A stretch of DNA of 32,594 bases. It comes from a virus. Under the pieces are notes generated by a model that was given only the letters and a program-made list of their open reading frames with translations, did not search any database and was not told where the DNA came from. The position numbers and the translations under genes are program-made. The stretch is from IMG/VR virus record IMGVR_UViG_3300010388_000177, positions 1 to 32,594 of that record; one strand, 5' to 3'. Each line of letters opens with the position of its first letter. Within the stretch, counting starts at the first letter, position 1. Positions 6,204 to 11,912 of the stretch are shown here, piece by piece.

Positions 6204-6874
6204 TATAACCAGTTATTTTGTTGTCGTTTATTGATTGCGGCGATAACTTCGTTTAAGAATTCAATATCTTTTGGTGTGTCGATATTCGCTTTGAACTTTG
6301 GTGAAACAGCAAGATCACGAGCCCATATACACCACTCTTTAAATGCTATTAATGACTTAAAGTTTTCAATAATGCTTTCAAGTGATTTAACATTACAACC
6401 GATATATCTTTTATCACGACGAATATAAATGTGTTTATCATCAACATAATCAAAAAGCCCTAACCAAAGTTTTGGTTGCTTTATTGTTTTTTCATCAATT
6501 TCATCGACTTCGATAAATGTTCTTTTCTTACCTGACTGATAAGTAATTGTGATTGATCGAATATCATCTTCAACAGGTTTAACTTCTTTAATTCCATCAA
6601 GACCTTTAACAAATTCAGTAAGTGTTCTTTTACTTAAATCTTGTGCGATTACAAAGTTTAATTGTTTGATGATATAATCGTGATGATTAAATAAAGTATA
6701 ATCAGACATACCAATCATTTTACTTTGTGCCGCTAATTTGCCTGCTGTTGATTTGATTATTGTTTTAATGTTTGATAAGTTTGGTGCTTCTTTTCCATAC
6801 ATACGAAAAACTTCATCAACAATTTTGTTTAATTTAACCTTTGTTTCAGGTTTAAGAAATGTTTTTTTACTCAT
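6203..6874 (-). CDS. Unknown 223-aa basic protein
   Basis: A 223-residue Lys-rich protein. The N-terminal third is helical (KVKLNKIVDEVFRMYG, then SAGKLAAQSKM-like helices). The middle (about residues 100-145) is beta-rich (SITITYQSGKKRTFIEVDEID). The C-terminal third contains WLGLFDYVDDKHIYIRRDKRYIGCNV and a Trp-rich helix (FKEWCIWARDL). It is the largest unknown in the minus-strand block and is coupled to the zinc protein gene that follows. I recognise no family. A DNA-binding or replication-related role would fit its charge and position but is speculation. Confidence 0.6.
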   Translation of the reverse strand: MSKKTFLKPETKVKLNKIVDEVFRMYGKEAPNLSNIKTIIKSTAGKLAAQSKMIGMSDYTLFNHHDYIIKQLNFVIAQDLSKRTLTEFVKGLDGIKEVKPVEDDIRSITITYQSGKKRTFIEVDEIDEKTIKQPKLWLGLFDYVDDKHIYIRRDKRYIGCNVKSLESIIENFKSLIAFKEWCIWARDLAVSPKFKANIDTPKDIEFLNEVIAAINKRQQNNWL

Positions 6875-6913
6875 AATAATATTTTTTATTTTTAAGTTAT
6901 ATGCCTTATTTTC

Positions 6914-6935
6914 AAAAAGATGGAAATTATTTTCC
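6914..6935 (-). terminator. Weak terminator-like hairpin
   Basis: On the minus strand a 5-bp stem (GGAAA/TTTCC at 6922-6935), overlapping the stop codon of the gene at 6927, is followed by a T-rich tract (6914-6918). The stem is short, so it may only reduce read-through into the next gene. Confidence 0.3.
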
Positions 6936-7253
6936 TAAAATATTTAAAATCGATAAATTTCTTATCATCTTTTTATGAATATCAGGCATCTGATCCAAGT
7001 AAGGATAAACTCCACCATCACAATTATCATACAAACTTTCAAGAAAGTCGCTGATATATCTGTAAATATATTCTATATCATCTTTACTTAAATCTTCAAA
7101 CTTAATTAAATCTTCGTGATTTATATGTTGTTCGCTTTGATTGATAAGTTGATCGTTAAGATCATCAAGAACATTATCAATTGTAAATATTTCACCAGCA
7201 ATATAATCTGGGTGTGATTGAAGTTCTTCAATTATTTCTTCTATACTTCTCAT
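6927..7253 (-). CDS. Unknown acidic protein (108 aa)
   Basis: A 108-residue acidic protein, mostly helical, beginning MRSIEEIIEELQSHPDYIAG and containing LSKDDIEYIYRYISDFLESL. The start overlaps the stop of the gene upstream as ATGA (7250-7253), supporting this start and coupled translation. It belongs to a group of short acidic proteins (6927-8265), the usual look of phage early host-takeover or anti-host genes. No family recognised. Confidence 0.6.
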   Translation of the reverse strand: MRSIEEIIEELQSHPDYIAGEIFTIDNVLDDLNDQLINQSEQHINHEDLIKFEDLSKDDIEYIYRYISDFLESLYDNCDGGVYPYLDQMPDIHKKMIRNLSILNILGK

Positions 7254-7567
7254 TTAAGTAAGATGTTAAGTTTTAAATCACGACGAATTGAATTAAGATT
7301 AATATCGTTTTCAACTTCATCACAATAAAGTGCGATATCAAAATCAGTCGCCAAATCATCATCGGTGTCTCGTGGTTCAATAAATTGTGCCACATAGAAC
7401 TTTCTATGTATGCCGTCAGGATCGTTCATATAAATGAAAGAACCAGGTAAAACAAGTGTTGGTAAATCACTGAAAAAGAAACCACCATCGATTAAAACAC
7501 AAAAGTATTGATAATCGTTATTTACATTGTTAAGTATATGGTTTGTTAAATTACACATATTAGTCAT
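7250..7567 (-). CDS. Unknown protein (105 aa), early-region
   Basis: A 105-residue protein with a beta-rich middle (YFCVLIDGGFFFSDLPTLVLPGSFIYMNDPDG) and an acidic second half (PRDTDDDLATDFDIALYCDEVEND). The ATG at 7567 overlaps the stop of the upstream gene by 8 bases; an in-frame ATG at 7558 would avoid the overlap and is a fair alternative. It is coupled to the next gene by an ATGA overlap. Function unknown. Confidence 0.6.
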   Translation of the reverse strand: MTNMCNLTNHILNNVNNDYQYFCVLIDGGFFFSDLPTLVLPGSFIYMNDPDGIHRKFYVAQFIEPRDTDDDLATDFDIALYCDEVENDINLNSIRRDLKLNILLK

Positions 7568-7844
7568 TTAGTAATATTTTTATTTTTTTATCACGCCCAA
7601 ACATATTGTTAATTCTTTTAAATGTGATCGCATCTTCATAATCAATCTCATTTGTTTGATTTGTGTGATCGTCAGGAAAACTTAATATAAAGTTCGGGTC
7701 ATCAAAGTCAAACGGGTTCCATAACCAATCTTCGATTTCTTCATCTTCAACGCCACAATAAATAAAGTGCTTGAATAGTTCATATGAAAAATCATCTTTA
7801 TATTCAAAAGTTTCCAAGAATTCTTTTTTTTCTATATTAATCAT
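7560..7844 (-). CDS. Unknown acidic protein (94 aa)
   Basis: A 94-residue strongly acidic protein beginning MINIEKKEFLETFEYKDDFS and containing EDEEIEDWLWNPFDFDDPNF. The charge and size resemble DNA-mimic or host-inhibitor proteins of phages, but that is only a resemblance. It starts 4 bases after the stop of the gene upstream (7849). No recognised domain. Confidence 0.55.
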   Translation of the reverse strand: MINIEKKEFLETFEYKDDFSYELFKHFIYCGVEDEEIEDWLWNPFDFDDPNFILSFPDDHTNQTNEIDYEDAITFKRINNMFGRDKKIKILLND

Positions 7845-7848
7845 ATTA

Positions 7849-8037
7849 TCAGTTGGCTAAATTATCTAAATATTTTAAGTCGTCGCTTAATTCATCAGCA
7901 TCGATTTCTTTGTTGTTTGTATATTTCCAATACATCATTGAAAGAGCATCTTCTTCGTGTTGAAAAACAATTAAATCTTTTGAATTTAAGATTGCTTTCA
8001 ACATCCATTGTTTTTGTTCGTCAGTAATTTGTTTCAT
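7849..8037 (-). CDS. Unknown small protein (62 aa)
   Basis: A 62-residue helical, acidic protein beginning MKQITDEQKQWMLKAILN and ending DELSDDLKYLDNLAN. It lies directly downstream of a well-formed Bacteroidota-type promoter (8060-8090), giving a leader of only about 15-20 bases, and is the first gene of that transcript. Function unknown. Confidence 0.55.
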   Translation of the reverse strand: MKQITDEQKQWMLKAILNSKDLIVFQHEEDALSMMYWKYTNNKEIDADELSDDLKYLDNLAN

Positions 8038-8059
8038 ATTGTCGTTTCTTTTATTTATA

Positions 8060-8090
8060 CAAAGATAGTGCTTTTATTTTATAAAAGCAA
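8060..8090 (-). promoter_or_regulatory. Bacteroidota-type promoter (TTGC-N19-TATCTTTG)
   Basis: On the minus strand, TTGC at 8090-8087 is followed by 19 bases and then TATCTTTG at 8067-8060. This matches the known Bacteroidota housekeeping promoter (-33 TTTG, about 19-21 bases, -7 TAnnTTTG). The same two boxes with the same spacing occur at 9255-9285. It overlaps the 3' end of the upstream gene, including a small hairpin at 8070-8088. Confidence 0.7.
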
Positions 8091-8265
8091 CTTTCAGTAA
8101 AGAACTTTCTTTTAAATCAAAAACATTTTCAATCTTTTTTTTACGATCTTGTTTTCGATTTTCACTTTTGATATAAAGTTCTTCATATTGCTTATCAAGT
8201 TCCCAGAAATCTTCTTCTGATTGAAGATTGATTAAGTCAAAGTAATATTCTTTTGTTTTACTCAT
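8074..8265 (-). CDS. Unknown small charged protein (63 aa)
   Basis: A 63-residue highly charged helical protein beginning MSKTKEYYFDLINLQSEEDF, with the basic stretch KSENRKQDRKKKIE. I chose the ATG at 8265 over one at 8313 because the longer version would begin upstream of the -7-like box at 8303-8310 and adds a hydrophobic, unlike tail. It is the first gene left of the structured non-coding region. Function unknown. Confidence 0.5.
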   Translation of the reverse strand: MSKTKEYYFDLINLQSEEDFWELDKQYEELYIKSENRKQDRKKKIENVFDLKESSLLKVAFIK

Positions 8266-8302
8266 AGTTATTATATTATAGATTATTGTTAATGTTGGAT
8301 TA

Positions 8303-8310
8303 CAAATATA
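8303..8310 (-). promoter_or_regulatory. Candidate -7 box TATATTTG
   Basis: On the minus strand TATATTTG matches TAnnTTTG and lies about 40 bases before the ATG at 8265. No clear -33 box sits at the expected distance, so this is weaker than the promoters at 8060 and 9255. Confidence 0.4.
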
Positions 8311-8360
8311 CAAAATTTATTTTAAACTTTTTGACTTTTAACCAATATATATTTTATCAA

Positions 8361-8380
8361 AGCAATCACAAGCAATAACA
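8361..8380. repeat. Tandem decamer pair (AGCAATCACA / AGCAATAACA)
   Basis: Two adjacent 10-base units identical at 9 of 10 positions, followed by looser A-rich units to about 8400. They lie in the gene-free stretch upstream of the structured element and could be a small iteron-like or curved-DNA element, or chance. Confidence 0.4.
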
Positions 8381-8439
8381 AGATTAACGGCAACATAACA
8401 CGGGCAATTAAGAGGTAAAAGATAATTAAAGTAAATTAG

Positions 8440-8827
8440 ACATGGCTCATCGGAGATTTATTCTGCTGATAAATATGCTGTAATGGCAATGGGGGACTTG
8501 TTGTAATACTTATATTGTATATTCGATAAGAAGATTAATAAACAGAAAATCTTTTTCATTTGATATAGTTATAGGGGCCGAAACTAATTGATGTTAATGA
8601 AAATAAATCCTACACGAAATCCTTAAAAATAAGATTTAGGTCAGTAATACTAATACTCAATAGGGAAATATGTTAAATTCATAACCCGAGAAATCAACTG
8701 AGTATGTGCCGAACGGAGGTGGGCTACAATAGAGAGGTAGCATCGGAGTTAGCGCTGGAATATAGAAATTAAAAGGTCTATATTAGAATTCATTAGATAT
8801 AATTAATGAAGGTTGTAAAACTCTCTA
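8440..8827 (+). ncRNA. Candidate large structured RNA, class unknown
   Basis: No ORF of credible size exists at 8338-8824 on either strand. In 8401-8820 I count 86 G against 46 C on the plus strand, opposite to the flanking minus-strand genes and typical of a plus-sense structured RNA. Helices that can be drawn: 8456-8461/8469-8474; 8528-8536/8548-8556; 8566-8570/8582-8586; 8617-8625/8630-8637 with one bulge; 8653-8659/8699-8705 enclosing GGG/CCC and TATG/CATA; 8723-8727/8737-8741; 8759-8766/8777-8784; 8789-8795/8804-8810. The loop of the 8723 hairpin (8730-8736, TAGAGAG) is a perfect complement of 8821-8827 (CTCTCTA), which would make a pseudoknot. I cannot match it to a named class; group I intron core motifs were looked for and not found. 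Ends are approximate; no clear promoter is seen. Confidence 0.5.
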
Positions 8828-9073
8828 TGTTCTGTTGATAAATAAATCTATAAACTTATCAATATTACAATCCGACCAAATATTGAATTTGTAATCTATA
8901 TTTGATATTCTGTTTAATCTTCCACCCGCTGGGTAGTAATCATAAACAAATCCATCAAATTCAAACTTATAAAAATGTTGATAAACATTAACATGATACT
9001 TATTCATAAAGTCAGGCAAAACTTCCGCTTTGAACCTTTCAACATTTTTCTTTTTTTCTATTTTAGTTGCCAT
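8825..9073 (-). CDS. Unknown 82-aa protein
   Basis: An 82-residue protein beginning MATKIEKKKNVERFKAEVLP, with an aromatic-rich middle (YQHFYKFEFDGFVYDYYPAGG) that looks like short beta strands. Its ATG abuts the stop of the zinc protein gene (TAA then ATG), so the two are one operon under the promoter at 9255-9285. Its stop (8825-8827) overlaps the right-hand strand of the pseudoknot proposed for the neighbouring RNA. Function unknown. Confidence 0.6.
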   Translation of the reverse strand: MATKIEKKKNVERFKAEVLPDFMNKYHVNVYQHFYKFEFDGFVYDYYPAGGRLNRISNIDYKFNIWSDCNIDKFIDLFINRT

Positions 9074-9250
9074 TTAATCTTTCAGTTTTAATCTTTGAAT
9101 TTTAATCTTTAATTTATTATTTTGATAAAACTTTCTGTTCTTTGCTTTATCACAATCCTTACAATAAGGTCGTAAGCCATCTTTATCACGCTTCTGACCG
9201 TAGAAATCGCTCAACGATTTCGTTTCCAAACATCTTTTACATTGCTTCAT
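9074..9250 (-). CDS. Small four-cysteine zinc protein (58 aa), HNH-associated type
   Basis: A complete 58-residue ORF, ATG at 9250 and TAA at 9076-9074. C4/C7 and C30/C33 enclose LETKSLSDFYGQKRDKDGL, then a Lys/Arg-rich tail (KAKNRKFYQNNKLKIKIQRL). The pattern C-x2-C-x3-K-x3-DF...GLR.YCK.C is the zinc knuckle usually found upstream of HNH/endonuclease VII domains, here standing alone. It shares the layout of the protein at 5997-6203. The promoter at 9255-9285 would start RNA within a few bases of the ATG, so the message may be nearly leaderless. Confidence 0.7.
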   Translation of the reverse strand: MKQCKRCLETKSLSDFYGQKRDKDGLRPYCKDCDKAKNRKFYQNNKLKIKIQRLKLKD

Positions 9251-9254
9251 AAAA

Positions 9255-9285
9255 CAAAGATAAGGAACTTATTTCAATCTGGCAA
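9255..9285 (-). promoter_or_regulatory. Bacteroidota-type promoter (TTGC-N19-TATCTTTG)
   Basis: On the minus strand TTGC at 9285-9282, a 19-base spacer, then TATCTTTG at 9262-9255. Boxes and spacing are identical to the promoter at 8060-8090. The expected start of transcription falls at about 9248-9251, on or beside the ATG at 9250. This is the first promoter of the minus-strand block. Confidence 0.75.
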
Positions 9286-9297
9286 GTTTAAAATAAA

Positions 9298-9331
9298 AAA
9301 AGAGCAAGAAATATTAAAAACTTGCTCTTTT
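9298..9331. terminator. Strong terminator-like hairpin in the divergent intergenic region
   Basis: An 11-bp perfect stem (9298-9308 with 9321-9331; core GAGCAAG/CTTGCTC) around a 12-base loop, with A tract before and T tract after, so it works on either strand. It lies between divergent transcription units. It may stop plus-strand transcripts coming from the RNA candidate region, or attenuate transcripts entering the genes at 9480. No gene ends next to it. Confidence 0.6.
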
Positions 9332-9347
9332 CATTATATGATTGAAC

Positions 9348-9425
9348 GAATAAGATAAGGTAAAATCAATAACAACCAAAGGCGATTATCTTATTCATAT
9401 GTTATATTAAAAAGGTTTGCCTTTG
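9348..9425 (+). promoter_or_regulatory. Competing inverted repeats upstream of the ParB-like gene
   Basis: An 11-bp perfect inverted repeat pairs 9348-9358 with 9386-9396 (AATAAGATAA/TTATCTTATT core). A second one pairs CAAAGGC (9377-9383) with GCCTTTG (9419-9425). Its left arm lies in the loop of the first and its own loop contains the first's right arm, so only one can form at a time. This resembles an attenuator or an operator pair. The rest of 9251-9479 holds no gene. Confidence 0.45.
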
Positions 9426-9479
9426 TTTTAAATAAACTTAATTATTATTTCATCATATAACAATAAAGGAAAAAATATT

Positions 9480-10004
9480 ATGAATATCGAAAAAGTAAAT
9501 ATCAATTCAGTAAAAGCAAATAAGTTAAATCCAAGGATTATCAAGAACGATAAGTTTTATAAACTTGTAAATTCAATCAAAGAATTTCCTGAAATGTTGA
9601 AAATCCGACCAATCGTTGTTGATGAAGATATGATTGTTCTTGGTGGTAATATGCGTTTGAAAGCGTGTAAAGAAGCCGACTTAAAAGAAATATGGATCAT
9701 TAAAGCAAACGACTTAACAGAAGAACAAAAGAAAGAATTCATTATTAAAGATAATGTTGGTTATGGTGAGTGGGATTTCGAAATCTTAAAATCAGATTGG
9801 GAAGAAGAACTTCTTGAAGATTGGGGCCTTGATATAGATTTCATTGAAGTTAATGTTGATGACGATGAAGATGATGAAGAAGAAGAACAACCAAACATTA
9901 GTCAGTTATGGTTCTTAAATATACAAATGGATAACGAAGCACAATGCCAGATGTGGTATGAAAAGTTATCATCAGAAGGATTAAATTGTAAAATCGTTCA
10001 ATAA
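9480..10004 (+). CDS. ParB-like domain protein
   Basis: A 174-residue protein with the ParB/Spo0J N-terminal fold pattern. It has LNPRI (16-20), then EFPEMLKIRPIVVDEDMIVLGGNMRLKA (35-62) in which GGNMR replaces the usual G-E-R-R box, and EEQKKEFIIKDNVGYGEWD (81-99). An acidic linker (126-137, nearly all Asp/Glu) leads to a small C-terminal domain (WFLNIQMDNEAQCQMWYEKL). Proteins of this type are common beside terminase genes in Bacteroidota phages. Proposed roles include DNA binding, nuclease activity or packaging control, none proven. It is the first gene of the plus-strand run, preceded by AAAGGA about 9 bases before the ATG, one of the few SD-like sites here. Confidence 0.75.
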   Translation: MNIEKVNINSVKANKLNPRIIKNDKFYKLVNSIKEFPEMLKIRPIVVDEDMIVLGGNMRLKACKEADLKEIWIIKANDLTEEQKKEFIIKDNVGYGEWDFEILKSDWEEELLEDWGLDIDFIEVNVDDDEDDEEEEQPNISQLWFLNIQMDNEAQCQMWYEKLSSEGLNCKIVQ

Positions 10005-10020
10005 AAAAAGAATAACAAAT

Positions 10021-11238
10021 ATGAATTTTCCAAAAAAAATAGAAATCAAATTACAAAGTGATGTTTTCAAAAACTTTCGATGCCAGATGGCCGCAAATTC
10101 ACTCGACATCGATGCTGAAAAGAAATCAATTCATCAATTAACAATCAACAACATAAATATACCAGAAGATTGGAACATTGGTTTAATCTATGGTTCATCA
10201 GGTTCAGGCAAAACAACATTAGTTAAAACTTTATTTGGTGAAAAAACATTTGATATTGAAATCAATGAAGATGAACCGATTTTAAATCAAATGCCAAGCG
10301 ACTTAACTTATGAAGAGTGTGCTAACTTATTAAGCGGCATTGGTTTGAATTCTGTGCCTTGTTGGATCCGACCTGTTAAAACACTTTCAAACGGCCAACG
10401 AGCAAGAGCAGAAGCCGTTCTTTTAATGTGTCGTGCCTTAAAAGGCGAAATCGTTTTCATCGATGAATGGACTTCTGTTGTCGATCGAACCGTAGCAAAA
10501 GCAATGTCGTTATGTTTATCAAAGTTCGCAAAAAGAAATAACAAAAAGATTATCTTGTTAAGTTGCCATTATGATATCATCGAGTGGTTATTACCTGATT
10601 GGATGATTGATTGTAATAAACAAGAATTCATACTTCCGAAAGCGGAGGATTTTTTTTTTGAAAGAAGAGATGAACTCCAATTCGACATCAAAGAAATCGA
10701 TAAATCAACCTGGAAGTATTTTAGCAAATATCATTATTTAAGTGATAAGTTGCCCGCAGGAAGAATTTACTTATATGGAATATTTCACGGCGATAATCAA
10801 ATTGGCTTTCAATGCTTTGCGAATTACACACCAAAGGCAAAAGGTCAGCCGTGGCAATTTCATTTCAACAGAACGGTTATACATCCAGATTATAATGGTT
10901 TAGGATTAGGCATTAAACTAATTAATGAAACATCAAGATTACTTCTTGATAAACTTCCAACAGAAGGATTATCCAATTCACAAGATGGTTTTAAGATAAT
11001 GGGTAAGTTTTCATCTATTCCAGTTTTCAAAGCAATGTCGAAACAAAAGTGTTGGAAGTTTCTTGGTGAAAAAAGAACAATGGGTGCCTTAAAAGGTGGA
11101 GCAAAGTTTGGAAGAGCAGAAGCCGATAAAAAGAAAGCAAGTAATGGTTCTTATTCAGGTGGTTCAACATCTGGTTTCAGGCAATATGGAATAAAAACAT
11201 TTCACTTTGAATTTAAATATAATAAATATGTTTTATGA
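10021..11238 (+). CDS. ABC-type ATPase fused to a GNAT-like acetyltransferase domain
   Basis: A 405-residue protein in two halves. Residues 50-200 form an ABC ATPase: Walker A GSSGSGKTT (58-66), signature LSNGQ (122-126), Walker B IVFIDE (144-149) and an H-loop His at 183. There are no membrane segments, so it is not a transporter. Residues 225-330 look like a GNAT fold, with VIHPDYNGLGLGIKLI (286-301) as the acetyl-CoA loop. The C-terminus has a Gly/Ser linker and an aromatic strand. Fusions of this kind sit upstream of terminase in several phage groups; the substrate is unknown. It overlaps the GIY-YIG gene by 4 bases (ATGA), so the two are cotranslated. Confidence 0.75.
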   Translation: MNFPKKIEIKLQSDVFKNFRCQMAANSLDIDAEKKSIHQLTINNINIPEDWNIGLIYGSSGSGKTTLVKTLFGEKTFDIEINEDEPILNQMPSDLTYEECANLLSGIGLNSVPCWIRPVKTLSNGQRARAEAVLLMCRALKGEIVFIDEWTSVVDRTVAKAMSLCLSKFAKRNNKKIILLSCHYDIIEWLLPDWMIDCNKQEFILPKAEDFFFERRDELQFDIKEIDKSTWKYFSKYHYLSDKLPAGRIYLYGIFHGDNQIGFQCFANYTPKAKGQPWQFHFNRTVIHPDYNGLGLGIKLINETSRLLLDKLPTEGLSNSQDGFKIMGKFSSIPVFKAMSKQKCWKFLGEKRTMGALKGGAKFGRAEADKKKASNGSYSGGSTSGFRQYGIKTFHFEFKYNKYVL

Positions 11239-11528
11239 AATATGATGTTTATAAAATAACAATTGACGGCACAACAAGATATGTTGGTTATACTGGTGAT
11301 CTGAAACAAAGACAAAATCAACACAATCGACTATATAAGATAGGCAAGAAAAAGATTTTGTATAATAATTTAAGAAGAAGAAATTATGAAGGTGAATTAA
11401 ATCTTGAAGTAATAAAAACATTTACAACGAAAGTAAGGGCAAAAAGATATGAGTGTTATCTTATCTTAAAAGATTACTTTACGAAAAATGAACTATGGCA
11501 AAGAGTGCCACGAATAACTGATATTTAA
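11235..11528 (+). CDS. GIY-YIG endonuclease domain protein
   Basis: A 97-residue single-domain protein: YKITIDGTTRYVGYTGDLKQR (5-25) gives the GIY and YIG strands and catalytic Arg, with QHNRLYKIGKKK following and a Glu in the later helix (YECYLILKD). The size fits a minimal GIY-YIG nuclease. It begins inside the stop of the ABC-GNAT gene and ends 3 bases before the small terminase gene. It could be a free-standing homing nuclease, or a nuclease used in packaging or DNA processing. Confidence 0.8.
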   Translation: MKYDVYKITIDGTTRYVGYTGDLKQRQNQHNRLYKIGKKKILYNNLRRRNYEGELNLEVIKTFTTKVRAKRYECYLILKDYFTKNELWQRVPRITDI

Positions 11529-11531
11529 TAA

Positions 11532-11912
11532 ATGAAACACGATCAAAAAAGAAATAAAGAAATGTTGCTGAAAGCACTTGAAAAGTCATTAGGCATCGTT
11601 TCAGCGGCTTGTAAAGATGTTGGTTTATCAAGAGATACTTTTTATGATTACTATAAAAAGGATGAAGAATTCAAAAGAAAAGTTGATGAACTAAATGAAT
11701 TCACACTTGACTTTGTTGAAAGCCAATTGATGAAAAAGATTAAAGAAGGATCTGAAAAGTCAATTCAATTTTATATGCGATATAAAGCAAAGAAACGAGG
11801 ATATACCGACAGCATTGATATTACAACAAATGGTGATAGCATAACAGATGTTAATGTAAGAATAATTTATCCAAGCGACAAAATCGACAATAGTAAAGAA
11901 AATGAAGATTGA
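11532..11912 (+). CDS. terS: Terminase small subunit
   Basis: A 126-residue protein with the usual small-terminase layout. An N-terminal helix-turn-helix (VSAACKDVGLSRDTFYDYYKKD, residues 23-44) recognises DNA. Next come a charged helix with VDELNEFTLDFVESQLMKKI and the phrase IQFYMRYKAKKRGYTDSI, typical of terminase small subunits in Bacteroidota and Firmicutes phages. The C-terminus, probably the large-subunit contact, is flexible and acidic. It overlaps the large subunit gene by 11 bases. Role: binds the packaging start site and activates TerL. Confidence 0.85.
   Translation: MKHDQKRNKEMLLKALEKSLGIVSAACKDVGLSRDTFYDYYKKDEEFKRKVDELNEFTLDFVESQLMKKIKEGSEKSIQFYMRYKAKKRGYTDSIDITTNGDSITDVNVRIIYPSDKIDNSKENED

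Noticed and set aside
8266-8313. Upstream start at 8313 for the 63-residue protein
   Set aside because: The extension is hydrophobic and unlike the rest, and it would start upstream of the promoter-like box at 8303-8310.
8440-8827. Group I or group II intron
   Set aside because: A GATATAGTT segment recalls the S element of group I introns, but no matching R, P or Q elements in order were found. Flanking genes are on the opposite strand, and no domain V was seen.
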